NCBI RefSeq assembly: GCF_015550595.1
Contig: NZ_JADNBB010000016.1
Coordinates: 89,890 to 153,889 of the forward strand
From: Parabacteroides goldsteinii
GTDB taxonomy: Bacteria; Bacteroidota; Bacteroidia; Bacteroidales; Tannerellaceae
Length of the DNA: 64,000 nt
Reading direction: 5' to 3'
Positions 18,092 to 27,110 of the stretch are shown here, piece after piece (the stretch's first letter is position 1; the number at the start of each line of letters is the position of its first letter). The notes beneath the pieces were generated by a model. It ran no database searches, was not told the DNA's origin, and saw nothing but the letters and a program-made list of their open reading frames with translations. Both the position numbers and the translations under genes were made by a program.

Positions 18092-18394
18092 TTATCCTCC
18101 TATCATTACCGTGGGACATCCTGTGACTATCGTGCCACCATGCGCGGTGCTGTCGCCCATCCGGGCTGCCGGTCTTCCGCCTATCAAGACCGTGGAAGAA
18201 CCTTTTATGATCGTATCCGGCGGCCCCACGCAGACGCACATATCACCTACGACGGCTGCCGGCACTTTCCCTATCAGTACATTTGGCACACATGGCCCTG
18301 CTATCGGGCCGCCTACATGCGGTATCGGCGAGGGAAACGCCGGGGTTTGCATCGGGCAGGTGTGCATATCGGTTATTCTTGCTGCCGGTGGCAT
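18092..18394 (-). CDS. PAAR-domain spike tip protein
   Basis: 100 aa. It consists almost wholly of the PAAR fold: MPPAARITDMHTCPM at the start, repeated GGPIAGPCVPNVLIGKVPA and STVLIGGRPAARMGDSTAHGG blocks, and cysteine/histidine positions that bind a metal at the tip. PAAR proteins sharpen the VgrG/gp5-like spike. There is no C-terminal effector extension. Encoded between the spike and gp25 genes, as in most eCIS. Confidence 0.94.
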   Translation of the reverse strand: MPPAARITDMHTCPMQTPAFPSPIPHVGGPIAGPCVPNVLIGKVPAAVVGDMCVCVGPPDTIIKGSSTVLIGGRPAARMGDSTAHGGTIVTGCPTVMIGG

Positions 18395-18434
18395 ATTGTC
18401 CTCCTTTTCTTATCCATAAATTCTCAATTTTCCA

Positions 18435-20210
18435 TTAATTAATCATGACCATCGCTCCCTTGACCGTAGTCTGCCCCGAAGCCGAGAGTTCCGCAGTTGC
18501 ATTTCCCTTGACGGATGCGCCCACTTTCGCCTGTATCTTCACATTCATTCCTTCAAGGCTGACATCCGACTTGGCTGTACCGCTGATTTTCGAAATGGCA
18601 TCCATCGTAATGGCACCTTTGGCTTTCAACACTATATCTTTGGAAGACGATAACGTAATGCCGTCCTTGTTCATACTTATCTCGTTCTTATGCTGGTCGG
18701 TCAGACGGATATGCTTTCCGTCGTCATTGATTTCTACCTTGTTGTTTCCGGGGGTGGAGACTGTTATGATCTTCTTTTCCTCGTCGAACTCAATACGCAT
18801 CTTCTCGCGGGTAACGATAGCTTTTGTGTTGTTCTTTGCTTCATATTCGTAAGGCGGCTTATGTTTTTCACCGTACAGTGCGCCAAGTATGACAGGGTGA
18901 CCGGGGTCTTGGTTCATAAAACCTATCATCACCTCGTCTCCCGATTCGGGAAGGAAGAAGCTGCCCATCCCGTTCGTGCCGTACATCGTGGATAGACGTG
19001 CCCACAAGAGCTGGCTTTTACCGTTCAGCCAGGGCAGTTCCACCTGTATACGGTATTCTTTCAGCGGATCGCCATCGAGTTTCTTCACTACTGCCGCATG
19101 AAGTCCTTGCAAGCCGGGCAGGAAACCGGAGGCGGAAGACGACACCACATCCGTCTCGTCGGTGATATTCAGGGGAGATACACCCGCACCTGCTTCGGTA
19201 ATCCATTCGTTATCTTCTATGGTATGCGTCACTGAGCCAACAAACAGGTTACCATTAAAACGTTTACCCAGGCCTTTCAATTCGATGATGCAACCGGGAA
19301 TGACATTGGCCGAGCCATAGAAACTGCACGAACCCTGATAACGTGCCAATCCGGCTTTCAAGGCCATACTGTCCGCCCATTGCTTCAGCGCCTTTTCATC
19401 AGTCGGCGCATCGGTTTGCAACAATAGGCTGTCACCTGTAGCAATGTTTTTCGGCTGTAAATCGCCCTGCTTATTAAGTGAAGGTGCAGAAGCTGAAACC
19501 TTGACGGCTTTCTGCGTCTTGGGAGACCAGGATACCGCTTCGTACTGCGTGAACTGGTCGCCTGCAGAGAGTTCGAGGTCGAAGGATATCAAGTCGGAAC
19601 CATAGGTTACAGTCAATACCGGTGATGCACTTACCTCGGGTTTCTTCACCTGAATAGTGCTTCCGCTGGCGAAAACAAACAAACCGTTGGCATCCGCACG
19701 GGAAAGTGCAAAGTCCCAATCGGAACAGTAATACTGCACCAGCGTGGGATGTTGGTAAGGCGTAGCATCTACTTTGATACTGCCATAAGCAGACAATACT
19801 TCCTTGATGATGTCACTGTCCGCTTTTTTTTCGAAGATACGGTTCTTGCGTCCCTGCGTGGCAGGATAGGCATTGTCTCGGCATTCCACCACCATATATG
19901 AACGAAGATCCTTGCCGATGATGACACGCAGGCCGGTGATAATACCTTCGAACAGGGTATCTTCTTTTTCGGTATCACCTGCATTCAGCCGGATCGAGTT
20001 GCCCGGTTTCAGAAGGTCGGCATCGCTTTCGTCGAAGGTCTGCTTGTCCATATTACCTGCGTTGAACCTCAGGGTAGCTTTACCGATACGGTTCAGTTCC
20101 AGGCGTACCGTAGCCGATACCAGCGCATAATTATCTTTCAGCTTAGTCCCGTTACAGTAGACAGAACAGGATAATACACGATCTTTAGCGATTGAAGGTG
20201 AATTTGCCAT
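18435..20210 (-). CDS. VgrG/gp27-gp5-like spike protein
   Basis: 591 aa, the central spike (Afp8/Pvc8-like). Residues 1-330 correspond to the gp27-like hub with phage late-control D features (DWDFALSRADANGLFVF). An OB-fold follows near 365-460 (RIQVELPWLNGKSQLLWARLS; GDEVMIGFMNQDPGHPVILGALYG), then a long beta-prism of short repeats to the C-terminus (KDIVLKAKGAITMDA, MNVKIQAKVGASVKG). No extra catalytic C-terminal domain is present. Confidence 0.94.
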   Translation of the reverse strand: MANSPSIAKDRVLSCSVYCNGTKLKDNYALVSATVRLELNRIGKATLRFNAGNMDKQTFDESDADLLKPGNSIRLNAGDTEKEDTLFEGIITGLRVIIGKDLRSYMVVECRDNAYPATQGRKNRIFEKKADSDIIKEVLSAYGSIKVDATPYQHPTLVQYYCSDWDFALSRADANGLFVFASGSTIQVKKPEVSASPVLTVTYGSDLISFDLELSAGDQFTQYEAVSWSPKTQKAVKVSASAPSLNKQGDLQPKNIATGDSLLLQTDAPTDEKALKQWADSMALKAGLARYQGSCSFYGSANVIPGCIIELKGLGKRFNGNLFVGSVTHTIEDNEWITEAGAGVSPLNITDETDVVSSSASGFLPGLQGLHAAVVKKLDGDPLKEYRIQVELPWLNGKSQLLWARLSTMYGTNGMGSFFLPESGDEVMIGFMNQDPGHPVILGALYGEKHKPPYEYEAKNNTKAIVTREKMRIEFDEEKKIITVSTPGNNKVEINDDGKHIRLTDQHKNEISMNKDGITLSSSKDIVLKAKGAITMDAISKISGTAKSDVSLEGMNVKIQAKVGASVKGNATAELSASGQTTVKGAMVMIN

Positions 20211-20216
20211 AATTTT

Positions 20217-20879
20217 TTATTCTTTTTTTAGCATCGGCAACAGTATCTGTGTGCCGGCAGACACATTCCTGTAACCGTTGAGGTTATTAAATCGAGCGAC
20301 CTGCCCCACCAGGAGAGGATCACCGTATATCTCGTCGCAAAGAGCAGCCAGGGTCTGGTCCTCTCTCAACGTAATCAGCCGCGATACGTCGGGCGAACGT
20401 TTCGAAAAACGTTTCTTCTCTTCCTTTTGGCTGCAATAGCCGGTCAGCGTCACTTTCAGGTCAGCGCGAAGCGGGATACCGTCCGGATCGAACAAGCTGT
20501 ATTCCGTTTCAAGCGTCTTGAGCTGGCCGTAAAACGATATGTCGCCATACTGTACCTTGACAAACGAAGGGCGGTGACCATCTCTGTTGTAAAAGTACAG
20601 GCGTTCTTCGATCTCGTTAACCATATTGCGCACAGGCTTCTTCAAATCGTCTTCCTCCATGGCATTGGTCATGTCGAGCAGACACTCGAAGTAGAGGGTT
20701 TCCGGACGGTAACGCACATAAACGTTCGATCCGTTCAGGCTGCCCAACTGCCTGTCCTCCGCATAACGGATTCCTTTGGTGAGCTTCACCTTGTCCGGGT
20801 TGATAGGCAGTTCCAGTACCGATTTGTATTCGCTGCCGAAACTGTCGTCCGTATAGGCTGTCAGCGTCATTTTTCCCAT
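20217..20879 (-). CDS. LysM-containing hub/tube adaptor (Afp7-like)
   Basis: 220 aa. The N-terminal 150 residues look like the CIS tube/hub adaptor family (ELPINPDKVKLTKGIRYAED; LYFECLLDMTNAME; TLETEYSLFDPDGIPLRADLKVTLTGY). Residues about 165-218 are a LysM-like domain (ITLREDQTLAALCDEIYGD...ARFNNLNGYRNVSAGTQILLP), as in T4 gp53 and Afp7. It joins the inner tube to the spike hub. Translationally close to the spike gene (6-bp gap). Confidence 0.92.
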   Translation of the reverse strand: MGKMTLTAYTDDSFGSEYKSVLELPINPDKVKLTKGIRYAEDRQLGSLNGSNVYVRYRPETLYFECLLDMTNAMEEDDLKKPVRNMVNEIEERLYFYNRDGHRPSFVKVQYGDISFYGQLKTLETEYSLFDPDGIPLRADLKVTLTGYCSQKEEKKRFSKRSPDVSRLITLREDQTLAALCDEIYGDPLLVGQVARFNNLNGYRNVSAGTQILLPMLKKE

Positions 20880-20900
20880 ATCTTCAGTTCTTTATTCTGT

Positions 20901-21083
20901 TTACCGTTCGTTCCTTTTTCGTTTCCACCGCAGACCGGCAGGCTGATCGCTCTCATAGGCGGTCAACCTGTCCAATACACGGTCTTCTATCTTTCGGACG
21001 ATCTCTTGCGAAATCTCCGCCTCTGTGATGATGCGTTTCTCCACCACAGTACGGATGCGCATTTCCTTGATGACAACAGGCAT
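20901..21083 (-). CDS. DUF5908-type small eCIS protein
   Basis: 60 aa. The N-terminus MPVVIKEMRIRTVVEKRI fits the small DUF5908 family found between tube and LysM genes of Bacteroidetes eCIS. The remainder is basic (RWKRKRNER). The gene lies 3 bp after the tube gene and 21 bp before the LysM gene, so it is a genuine operon member despite its size. Its function is unknown. Confidence 0.82.
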   Translation of the reverse strand: MPVVIKEMRIRTVVEKRIITEAEISQEIVRKIEDRVLDRLTAYESDQPAGLRWKRKRNER

Positions 21084-21086
21084 TGT

Positions 21087-21566
21087 CTACCGGATATTTG
21101 TTATACGTTTCAAACTGTTGCAGGCCATTACAATAGATTCCGTCACCAACTTGCCTTCCATAGCGTTCATTCCGCTCATATCCCACTGTATAGGATAAGC
21201 ATGCCTACCCAACCAGCCGGCAAGGGGATTTCCATCCTTATCCAGAAGTTTAATGACCATGTCATAAGCCTTAAGTTTCCTGTTTCTGTTTTCCAAGTAA
21301 CCAAAACACTCATTCATCCATTCTGTAAACGGTTCTGAAAGAGGCTCCAGAGAACGCTTAAGTGTTATATTACCATGTGATGAACCTTTAGGAATCTTGA
21401 CACGTACAGTACTATCGTCATGAACTTCTTCTGTTTGAAGTTGCATATTCAGCCCTTGCACTTCCATGAACGAAGCCTTGAAATGCTCGCTTTGCCATTG
21501 AAAGTCCACACGAAAATGAAACTCTACGGGCGGTATCCATTCTGTTTGGTCCTGCTTCTTCGCCAT
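21087..21566 (-). CDS. inner tube protein 2 (gp19/Hcp-like)
   Basis: 159 aa. T4 gp19-like tube family: FHFRVDFQWQSEHFKASFMEVQGLNMQLQTEEVHDDS, then GNITLKRSLEPLSEPFTEWMNE, and AYPIQWDMSGMNAMEGKLVTESIVMACNSLKRI at the end. It is a paralogue of the neighbouring tube gene. In two-tube systems the variant next to the hub often forms the first, specialised ring; the order here fits that role. It starts 1 bp after the other tube gene. Confidence 0.9.
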   Translation of the reverse strand: MAKKQDQTEWIPPVEFHFRVDFQWQSEHFKASFMEVQGLNMQLQTEEVHDDSTVRVKIPKGSSHGNITLKRSLEPLSEPFTEWMNECFGYLENRNRKLKAYDMVIKLLDKDGNPLAGWLGRHAYPIQWDMSGMNAMEGKLVTESIVMACNSLKRITNIR

Positions 21567-21567
21567 A

Positions 21568-22029
21568 TTACTTAACAGTTACCCCTTCATTTGCCAATAC
21601 CAGTGTTTCCATCGAGGGAGAATTACTATCGGACTTAAAGCCTTCAACAGTGATCTTCTTCGGCCATGCGTTTGTCACTTCCCATGTCTTAACCGGAGAT
21701 CCAGACTCGTCCAACAGGCTGATAGTGACAGTTTCACGCTGGATAATGTTCTGTTTTACCTTATTGAACCAGTCCCACATGGCTTTTTCGTCCTTGAATA
21801 TGCCTTTCTTCAGTGTTACGTCGCCTGACTTTCGTAGTCCGGGCATTTTCAATTTAGTGAATATCGGGCTATCACCGGCGCGATACTCTATAGCTTCATA
21901 CTCTGCGTCAAGACCGGAAACCTCATTACAAGAAAGATCTCCTACGTTGGTTATTGATACTTTGAAATAAAAACCTGGCAACGGCCATGCTTGCGTACTT
22001 GCACTCTGTGCTGATCCATCATCTGCCAT
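21568..22029 (-). CDS. inner tube protein 1 (gp19/Hcp-like)
   Basis: 153 aa, main tube subunit candidate. Family hallmarks: PGFYFKVSITNVGDLSCNEVSGLDAEYEAIEYRAGD, LKMPGLRKSGDVTLKKGIFKDEKAMWDWFNKV, and NAWPKKITVEGFKSDSNSPSMETLVLANEG. Stacked hexamers of this protein form the conduit loaded with cargo. Placed right after the two sheath genes. Confidence 0.93.
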   Translation of the reverse strand: MADDGSAQSASTQAWPLPGFYFKVSITNVGDLSCNEVSGLDAEYEAIEYRAGDSPIFTKLKMPGLRKSGDVTLKKGIFKDEKAMWDWFNKVKQNIIQRETVTISLLDESGSPVKTWEVTNAWPKKITVEGFKSDSNSPSMETLVLANEGVTVK

Positions 22030-22073
22030 AATGTACTGATTTTAAATTGTTATTTTTCTTTGTTTTATTAAAT

Positions 22074-23570
22074 TCAACTCTTTTGCATCTGTTGCTGGAA
22101 AGTGATTTCGATAAACTCTGCCGGACGACTTACGGCTACCAATACGGTGATGCGCATAATACCTTCCAATATATCCTCCGGAGTCATCGTATCACCCAGG
22201 CCCACATGTACCTCAAAAGCATCTTCGGGGCTTGCACCGGCCAGTCCTCCACGTTTCCATACGCTACGCAGGAAGTTCTCGATCATACATTTCATGTTGA
22301 TCCACGTGTTGGCATCGTTCGGCTCAAAAACGTAAGCGCGAGCGGCGTTCTTCACTGATTGTTCGAGGAAAGTTATTGTGCGGCGCACATTGATGTAACG
22401 CCAGTCCTGCGAATTTCCGTCCAACGTGCGTGCACCCCATACCTTGATCCCTTCACCGGGAAAGGTACGGATAGCGTTGATAGCCTTTCCGTTCATCGGC
22501 ATATTCAGATCTGCCTGCATGGCGTTGTCTATATTTTCTTTCGGCTTATTTACATAGTTGACCGATACGTTCGCAGGGGCTTTCCATACACCGCGCGTAT
22601 TATCCACCATAGTATAGATACCGGCCATGGCTGCCGACGGGGGAAGAAGGTTCAGATAGTCTTTCACTTTCTTTGCCAACAGTTTATAAAGTGGCCAGTT
22701 TTGTATCAAGGCGTTATGAAGATCATTTTTGACTTGTTTGACGGCCTTGTCATCCAATACTTTATCTCCGTTCTTTTGAGTCGTTATTTGAGTAAAACAT
22801 TCGTCAAAATATTTCTTCATATTTTCATTCTTATCTAATGCTTCCAAACCGGGAGCTTTCTTCCAGGTTAATATCTCTCCGTCAATATCATTATCCGATA
22901 GTACGGATGTTTCCAGCCACGGATAGTAAGCAGCTCCGTAAGCAAGGAAATTACTGCCTATTTTGGAACGAAAATCATCTATACTTTCTCCATTAGGGAT
23001 ATCAAAGATGGCAAAACGGTTATATTTGTTGCAATGCGCCAACATCCCTGTATATAAATTCTGGTAACCAGCTTTGTTATACACAGCTTCCGGAATTACC
23101 AACATGGTTATATCCTGCACTTTTTTCAATTCTGAAAGGATATTCTCTACAGAGCTTTGGGCAGGCGGGTCGGCTTGATAGTCACCTATGGAAACAATGT
23201 AGCATGTTCCGCCTCCGTTGGCAAAGAATAGTGTCATGTGATAGTATAAGGTGTAATGATTGCCACTAAAAGTAGCCATCAATCCTGATTCCTTGTCTTT
23301 ATCATACACGTAAAGAGAGATGTCAGTATCGTCTTTATTTTCATTGGTAACAGACACACTAAACTCTGGAGTAGGCGCACCACCAAAATAATTATAGTAC
23401 TCTGTCATCGATGAAATCCGTACGGGTTTATTCAATAGCGATGTATTTCCATCCTGCGCAGTCTTGGTGAGGCCGATAAAGACCGGTATGGCAGTCTCGG
23501 CTTCTACGATTGAATTACCGAAAGCGTTCTTTTCTTTGATATAAACGCCGGGGGTCTTGTATTCTCCCAT
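22074..23570 (-). CDS. contractile tail sheath protein 2
   Basis: 498 aa. The N-terminus is the eCIS sheath signature (YKTPGVYIKEKNAFGNSIVEAETAIPVFIGLT). The C-terminal half is the sheath core: LLPPSAAMAGIYTMVDNTRGVWKAPANVS, GINVIRTF-like segments, WRYINVRRTITFLEQSVKNAARAYVFEPN, ending in FIEITFQQQMQKS. The first 20 or so and the last 190 residues are nearly identical to sheath 1, showing a duplication. It is 27 bp downstream of sheath 1. Confidence 0.95.
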   Translation of the reverse strand: MGEYKTPGVYIKEKNAFGNSIVEAETAIPVFIGLTKTAQDGNTSLLNKPVRISSMTEYYNYFGGAPTPEFSVSVTNENKDDTDISLYVYDKDKESGLMATFSGNHYTLYYHMTLFFANGGGTCYIVSIGDYQADPPAQSSVENILSELKKVQDITMLVIPEAVYNKAGYQNLYTGMLAHCNKYNRFAIFDIPNGESIDDFRSKIGSNFLAYGAAYYPWLETSVLSDNDIDGEILTWKKAPGLEALDKNENMKKYFDECFTQITTQKNGDKVLDDKAVKQVKNDLHNALIQNWPLYKLLAKKVKDYLNLLPPSAAMAGIYTMVDNTRGVWKAPANVSVNYVNKPKENIDNAMQADLNMPMNGKAINAIRTFPGEGIKVWGARTLDGNSQDWRYINVRRTITFLEQSVKNAARAYVFEPNDANTWINMKCMIENFLRSVWKRGGLAGASPEDAFEVHVGLGDTMTPEDILEGIMRITVLVAVSRPAEFIEITFQQQMQKS

Positions 23571-23597
23571 AATATCTTATTTTAATGATGAATATTT

Positions 23598-25424
23598 TTA
23601 ACTCTTCTGCATCTGCTGCTGGAAGGTGATCTCTATAAATTCCGCCGGATGCGTGACGGCAACGAGCACAGTAATACGCATGATGCCCTCCAGTATGTCT
23701 TCGCCTGTCATCGTGTCACCCAAGCCTACATGTACCTCGAAAGCATCTTCAGAGGTTGCACCGGCCAGTCCGCCACGCTTCCAAACACTGCGTAGGAAGT
23801 TCTCGATCATGCACTTCATATTCATCCATGTGCCGGCATCATTCGGCTCGAACACGTAAGCACGTGCAGCATTCTTTACTGACTCTTCGAGGAAAAGCAG
23901 GGTGCGGCGTACGTTGATGTAGCGCCAGTCCAGCGAATTGCCGTCCAGTGTACGTGCGCCCCATACCTTGACACCTTCACCGCGGAACGTACGTATCACA
24001 TTGATCGCTTTTCCGTTCATCGGTGCATTCAGGCCTGCCTGCTGTTCATCGTCGATGTCTTCTGCCGGGCTGTTCACATAGTTCAACGTTACATTGGCAG
24101 GAGCTTTCCATACGCCCCGGCTACTGTCTACCATCGCGTAGATACCGGCCATAGCAGCGGATGGAGGAAGCAGGTTCAGGCTCTTCAGTAGACCTTTTAT
24201 GCTCTGCTTGTAAACAGAAGAAGCATTAAACAATGCCAGATGGAAAGATTGTTTGTCTTTGATCTTTATAAATGAGGGTTTCCAAATCACTCTCAACTTT
24301 TTGGCTACAATTTCTTCTTTTTCTTCTCCTTCTGCATCCTTTACTATTTTCTTTATCTCTTCTACTTTTTCTATTTTACCAATGACCTTTTCTTTCTCTC
24401 CTTCAAGCAATTTAATATCATCGCCTTCTTTAATCCCGCCAAACTCAAAAAGATGATTCTTTACTGTGATTTCACCAGCTGGTTTCAACTCAAACTCATC
24501 ACTATAATATGTATTTATGACATTGGAAAAGCCTGGGTCGATACGGGAGAACTTGTTCCAGTAAATATAACTTTCATCATCCCATGTGAACATATCCCCG
24601 TCCAAATCGCGATCCCCCAATATAGATGTATTCAGCCATGGGAAATAGGCTGCACCGTAAGACAGGAAGTTTGAACCGATATTCTCCCAGAATACGTTCA
24701 CTTGAGTGTCAATGCGCATATTCTCATCAGTTTTGGGATAAATATCGAGCAGGGCAAAGCGGTTTTTCATATCATATCCGCAATGAGATAGCATTTGCCG
24801 CTGTACATCTTTGAATTCAGTATCCGACAAACAAACCGCTTCGGGTATTACTACCAGGGTAATCTCTTGTTCCTGTCTTAGTTTGCTAAAGGCTCCTTCA
24901 AAATCCTTTTTTAAAACTTCCGGCTTCTTTTTGTAGTTACCTACCGAAACAATATAACAAGTACTACCACCATTGGCAAAAAACAACAGCATATTATAAT
25001 ATAATGTATACGTACGATCTCCGTTAATACAAAACGCATAATTCACTTGATACGTTTTTTTCGAATTATTAGAATCATACACCAGTTCTTCTTTTTCTGT
25101 TGTTTCCAGATCAAATTGAAACAAGGGAGATGACGGTTTTAATATCGCTCCGGTAGGTTTAATATCCTGACCATCCTTCTTTGCCTCCGGATGATACTTT
25201 ACTATATCCACATCGAATTCCAATTTAGGTGCTCCACCGAAATATTGTATAAACTCCGTCATCGATGATATTTTCCAGGGTACATTCGTCAGGTCGTCAT
25301 TTCCGTTCAGGGCTTTCTCGGTATAACCGATAAAGGCGGGAATGGCAGTGGCAGCCTCTACCACTGAATTGCCAAAGGCGTTCTTCTCTTTGATATAAAC
25401 GCCGGGGGTTTTGTATTCGCCCAT
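23598..25424 (-). CDS. contractile tail sheath protein 1, with extra insertions
   Basis: 608 aa, paralogue of the downstream sheath. N- and C-terminal regions match it closely (GVYIKEKNAFGNSVVEAATAIPAFIGYT; LLPPSAAMAGIYAMVDSSRGVWKAPANV; FIEITFQQQMQKS). It is about 110 residues longer because of additional sequence before the core, notably a Lys/Glu-rich segment near 320-375 (LLEGEKEKVIGKIEKVEEI). The extra part would project from the sheath surface. Two-sheath loci are known in eCIS and MAC-type systems. Confidence 0.94.
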   Translation of the reverse strand: MGEYKTPGVYIKEKNAFGNSVVEAATAIPAFIGYTEKALNGNDDLTNVPWKISSMTEFIQYFGGAPKLEFDVDIVKYHPEAKKDGQDIKPTGAILKPSSPLFQFDLETTEKEELVYDSNNSKKTYQVNYAFCINGDRTYTLYYNMLLFFANGGSTCYIVSVGNYKKKPEVLKKDFEGAFSKLRQEQEITLVVIPEAVCLSDTEFKDVQRQMLSHCGYDMKNRFALLDIYPKTDENMRIDTQVNVFWENIGSNFLSYGAAYFPWLNTSILGDRDLDGDMFTWDDESYIYWNKFSRIDPGFSNVINTYYSDEFELKPAGEITVKNHLFEFGGIKEGDDIKLLEGEKEKVIGKIEKVEEIKKIVKDAEGEEKEEIVAKKLRVIWKPSFIKIKDKQSFHLALFNASSVYKQSIKGLLKSLNLLPPSAAMAGIYAMVDSSRGVWKAPANVTLNYVNSPAEDIDDEQQAGLNAPMNGKAINVIRTFRGEGVKVWGARTLDGNSLDWRYINVRRTLLFLEESVKNAARAYVFEPNDAGTWMNMKCMIENFLRSVWKRGGLAGATSEDAFEVHVGLGDTMTGEDILEGIMRITVLVAVTHPAEFIEITFQQQMQKS

Positions 25425-25470
25425 AGTCTTTCGAATTTTAATTTAACAATGTATTTGTCTCTTTCTACTT

Positions 25471-26274
25471 TCAATAATAACATATCTGACGGATGATTCC
25501 GCTCTGTCCGCTTTGGAAACGCCCGAGGTCAGGAAGAGGAACCTGCGACAGCAAGACCCGCCTCTGCTTCCTTTCACCTTTCAGGGCTATGAGACGCAGA
25601 TGGCTTCCGAGATTCTCCAACAACGGGAAACTATCTTTGGTAATAGTGTATACTGCTGTTTTTCCAAATACCTCACATTCCTTAAAATCAGAAAACTTCA
25701 ACTTGCCAATGGCATCTTCCAGCAAAAGATCATCGGGGGAGATATGCTCTTTGCTACGCGACAGGAAGAAGTATTCCCACTGAACTTCCGGAGCTGAAAA
25801 ATGCAATACTTCCTGTTTCGGATTATCGGCTTCTGCCGCCTCCAGCAACTCTTTCGTCAGCCGGAGACGAACAGTACAGAACGAAGCACGGAATTTTAAT
25901 TTTTCATTCAAAGGACGAATGGCAGACATGACGCTCACCTTATTCTTTTTCTCCATTTCTTCCTCCTTTGCGGGAAGTTGCAACAGATAAGTACCTGCAG
26001 GATGTAAACCATCCCATTCCGTATAGAGTGTAAAAATGGGATCGGTGATGTTCAGCGAAAATTCCAACATATCTCTCTCCGTATCCACCCCTGGGTCTGT
26101 GGAGTCATAAAGTAGCGTCCATTCGTTTACAGCCGTTTGCCGGAAAAGTAAGGTCCGTTGCCTTGCCAACTGCAAACCTTGAGGAGTGATACGAAGCGAC
26201 AGGGCCGGGCACGCTCTATTGTTGAAATAATCATGCTCTATAGTGATACGATATAAAGGTTTGTAGATTTCCAT
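25471..26274 (-). CDS. eCIS-associated protein of unknown function
   Basis: 267 aa, no family recognised. It is beta-rich at the N-terminus (YRITIEHDYFNNRACPALSLRITPQGLQLARQRTLLFRQT), with no signal peptide or membrane helix. It lies between the cap gene (13-bp gap) and sheath 1, a position that in Bacteroidetes eCIS is commonly filled by a conserved hypothetical of this size. Its place next to cap and sheath suggests a terminator or collar role; that is inference only. Confidence 0.6.
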   Translation of the reverse strand: MEIYKPLYRITIEHDYFNNRACPALSLRITPQGLQLARQRTLLFRQTAVNEWTLLYDSTDPGVDTERDMLEFSLNITDPIFTLYTEWDGLHPAGTYLLQLPAKEEEMEKKNKVSVMSAIRPLNEKLKFRASFCTVRLRLTKELLEAAEADNPKQEVLHFSAPEVQWEYFFLSRSKEHISPDDLLLEDAIGKLKFSDFKECEVFGKTAVYTITKDSFPLLENLGSHLRLIALKGERKQRRVLLSQVPLPDLGRFQSGQSGIIRQICYY

Positions 26275-26287
26275 TTCTATATCTATT

Positions 26288-26824
26288 TTACATTCCTATA
26301 ATTGTTTGATCGGCAACGCTTCCACTGAAAAAAATTTCTTCCGCATCTATAATGAGCCGGCGTATCCTGCACATCACCGACGGATAGTACTGACCGCCGA
26401 GTGTAGTCCACACATTGTTTAACTCTTGCGATGATAATGTGACGATTTCTATAGTATACCCCACCCCATCTACTTCAAATTTGGATACGGACTGAACAAA
26501 TTTCAAGGCATCGGAAAGTACAGAAAGTGATTCTGTGTACTGTTTCTCGTCGTAAACGGCTGCCAACATAATGTTGAGGTTCAATAAAAGCGGTGGAGTC
26601 ATGCGGACATACCCTTTGTCCTCTCGTTGTATAGGAGCTGAGATACCGCCGGCAGTCTCCCGTTCGACACTAATCAGCGACACGAACATTTTATTGGGTT
26701 TCATTTCGGTACTGTTTCCTATGAAGCCGACTTCCGCCATACCTTCGGGTTGGTGGTGCAGGCGACGAAGATATTCGTCCATGCAGGCTGCATAATATGT
26801 CAGAACTTTCTTTATCATAAGCAT
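26288..26824 (-). CDS. DUF4255 tail terminator/cap protein (Pvc16-like)
   Basis: 178 aa, first gene of the eCIS block. DUF4255 features: a helical N-terminus (MIKKVLTYYAACMDEYLRRL), NKMFVSLISVERETAGG, and YVRMTPPLLLNLNIMLAAVYDEKQYTESLSVLSDALKFVQ. Homologues (Afp16, Pvc16) cap the distal end of tube and sheath and fix length. ATG at 26824 or 26818 are both possible starts. Confidence 0.9.
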   Translation of the reverse strand: MLMIKKVLTYYAACMDEYLRRLHHQPEGMAEVGFIGNSTEMKPNKMFVSLISVERETAGGISAPIQREDKGYVRMTPPLLLNLNIMLAAVYDEKQYTESLSVLSDALKFVQSVSKFEVDGVGYTIEIVTLSSQELNNVWTTLGGQYYPSVMCRIRRLIIDAEEIFFSGSVADQTIIGM

Positions 26825-26943
26825 TACATGAGAGTGTTTATTATTTCATGGATCTTTACTACCTCTTTAGGAGTTAGCTTAGTTGTCTAATCGCAAATGA
26901 AACATTTAATTTATTAAAAGACAAACAAAATAGGATCGTAGAA

Positions 26944-27020
26944 GTGACAACTCTTGGAAAATAAGGTGACAAGAGTGATGTCACCCTCTTCATAACACGT
27001 TCTGTCATATTTTTGTCACC
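26944..27020. promoter_or_regulatory. cluster of GTGACA/TGTCAC half-sites
   Basis: GTGACA occurs at 26944-26949 and 26966-26971 (22 bp apart), and TGTCAC at 26979-26984 and 27014-27019. The middle pair forms GGTGACA-7 nt-TGTCACC. The cluster lies between the divergent eCIS block and transporter gene. It looks like an operator region for an unknown regulator. Confidence 0.4.
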
Positions 27021-27058
27021 AAAAGAAAGCTTTCCACCGATCTTTCAAATATTCTCTT

Positions 27059-27066
27059 TATCTTTG
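27059..27066 (+). promoter_or_regulatory. -7 box for the queuosine-precursor transporter
   Basis: TATCTTTG matches TAnnTTTG. A start of transcription a few bases downstream would give a leader of about 75 nt, containing the riboswitch candidate. Confidence 0.6.
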
Positions 27067-27110
27067 CAGCCGAAATAATAAAGAGACATGATAAAGAAAG
27101 CTTAGGCTTT

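Noticed and set aside
20427..21338. Plus-strand frame of 303 codons
   Set aside because: It overlaps three well-supported minus-strand eCIS genes (LysM, DUF5908, tube 2).
4029..26824. Type VI secretion system or prophage
   Set aside because: TssJ, TssL, TssM and ClpV are missing, as are capsid, portal, terminase and integrase genes; DUF4157, DUF4255, tape measure and the Afp15-type ATPase indicate eCIS.
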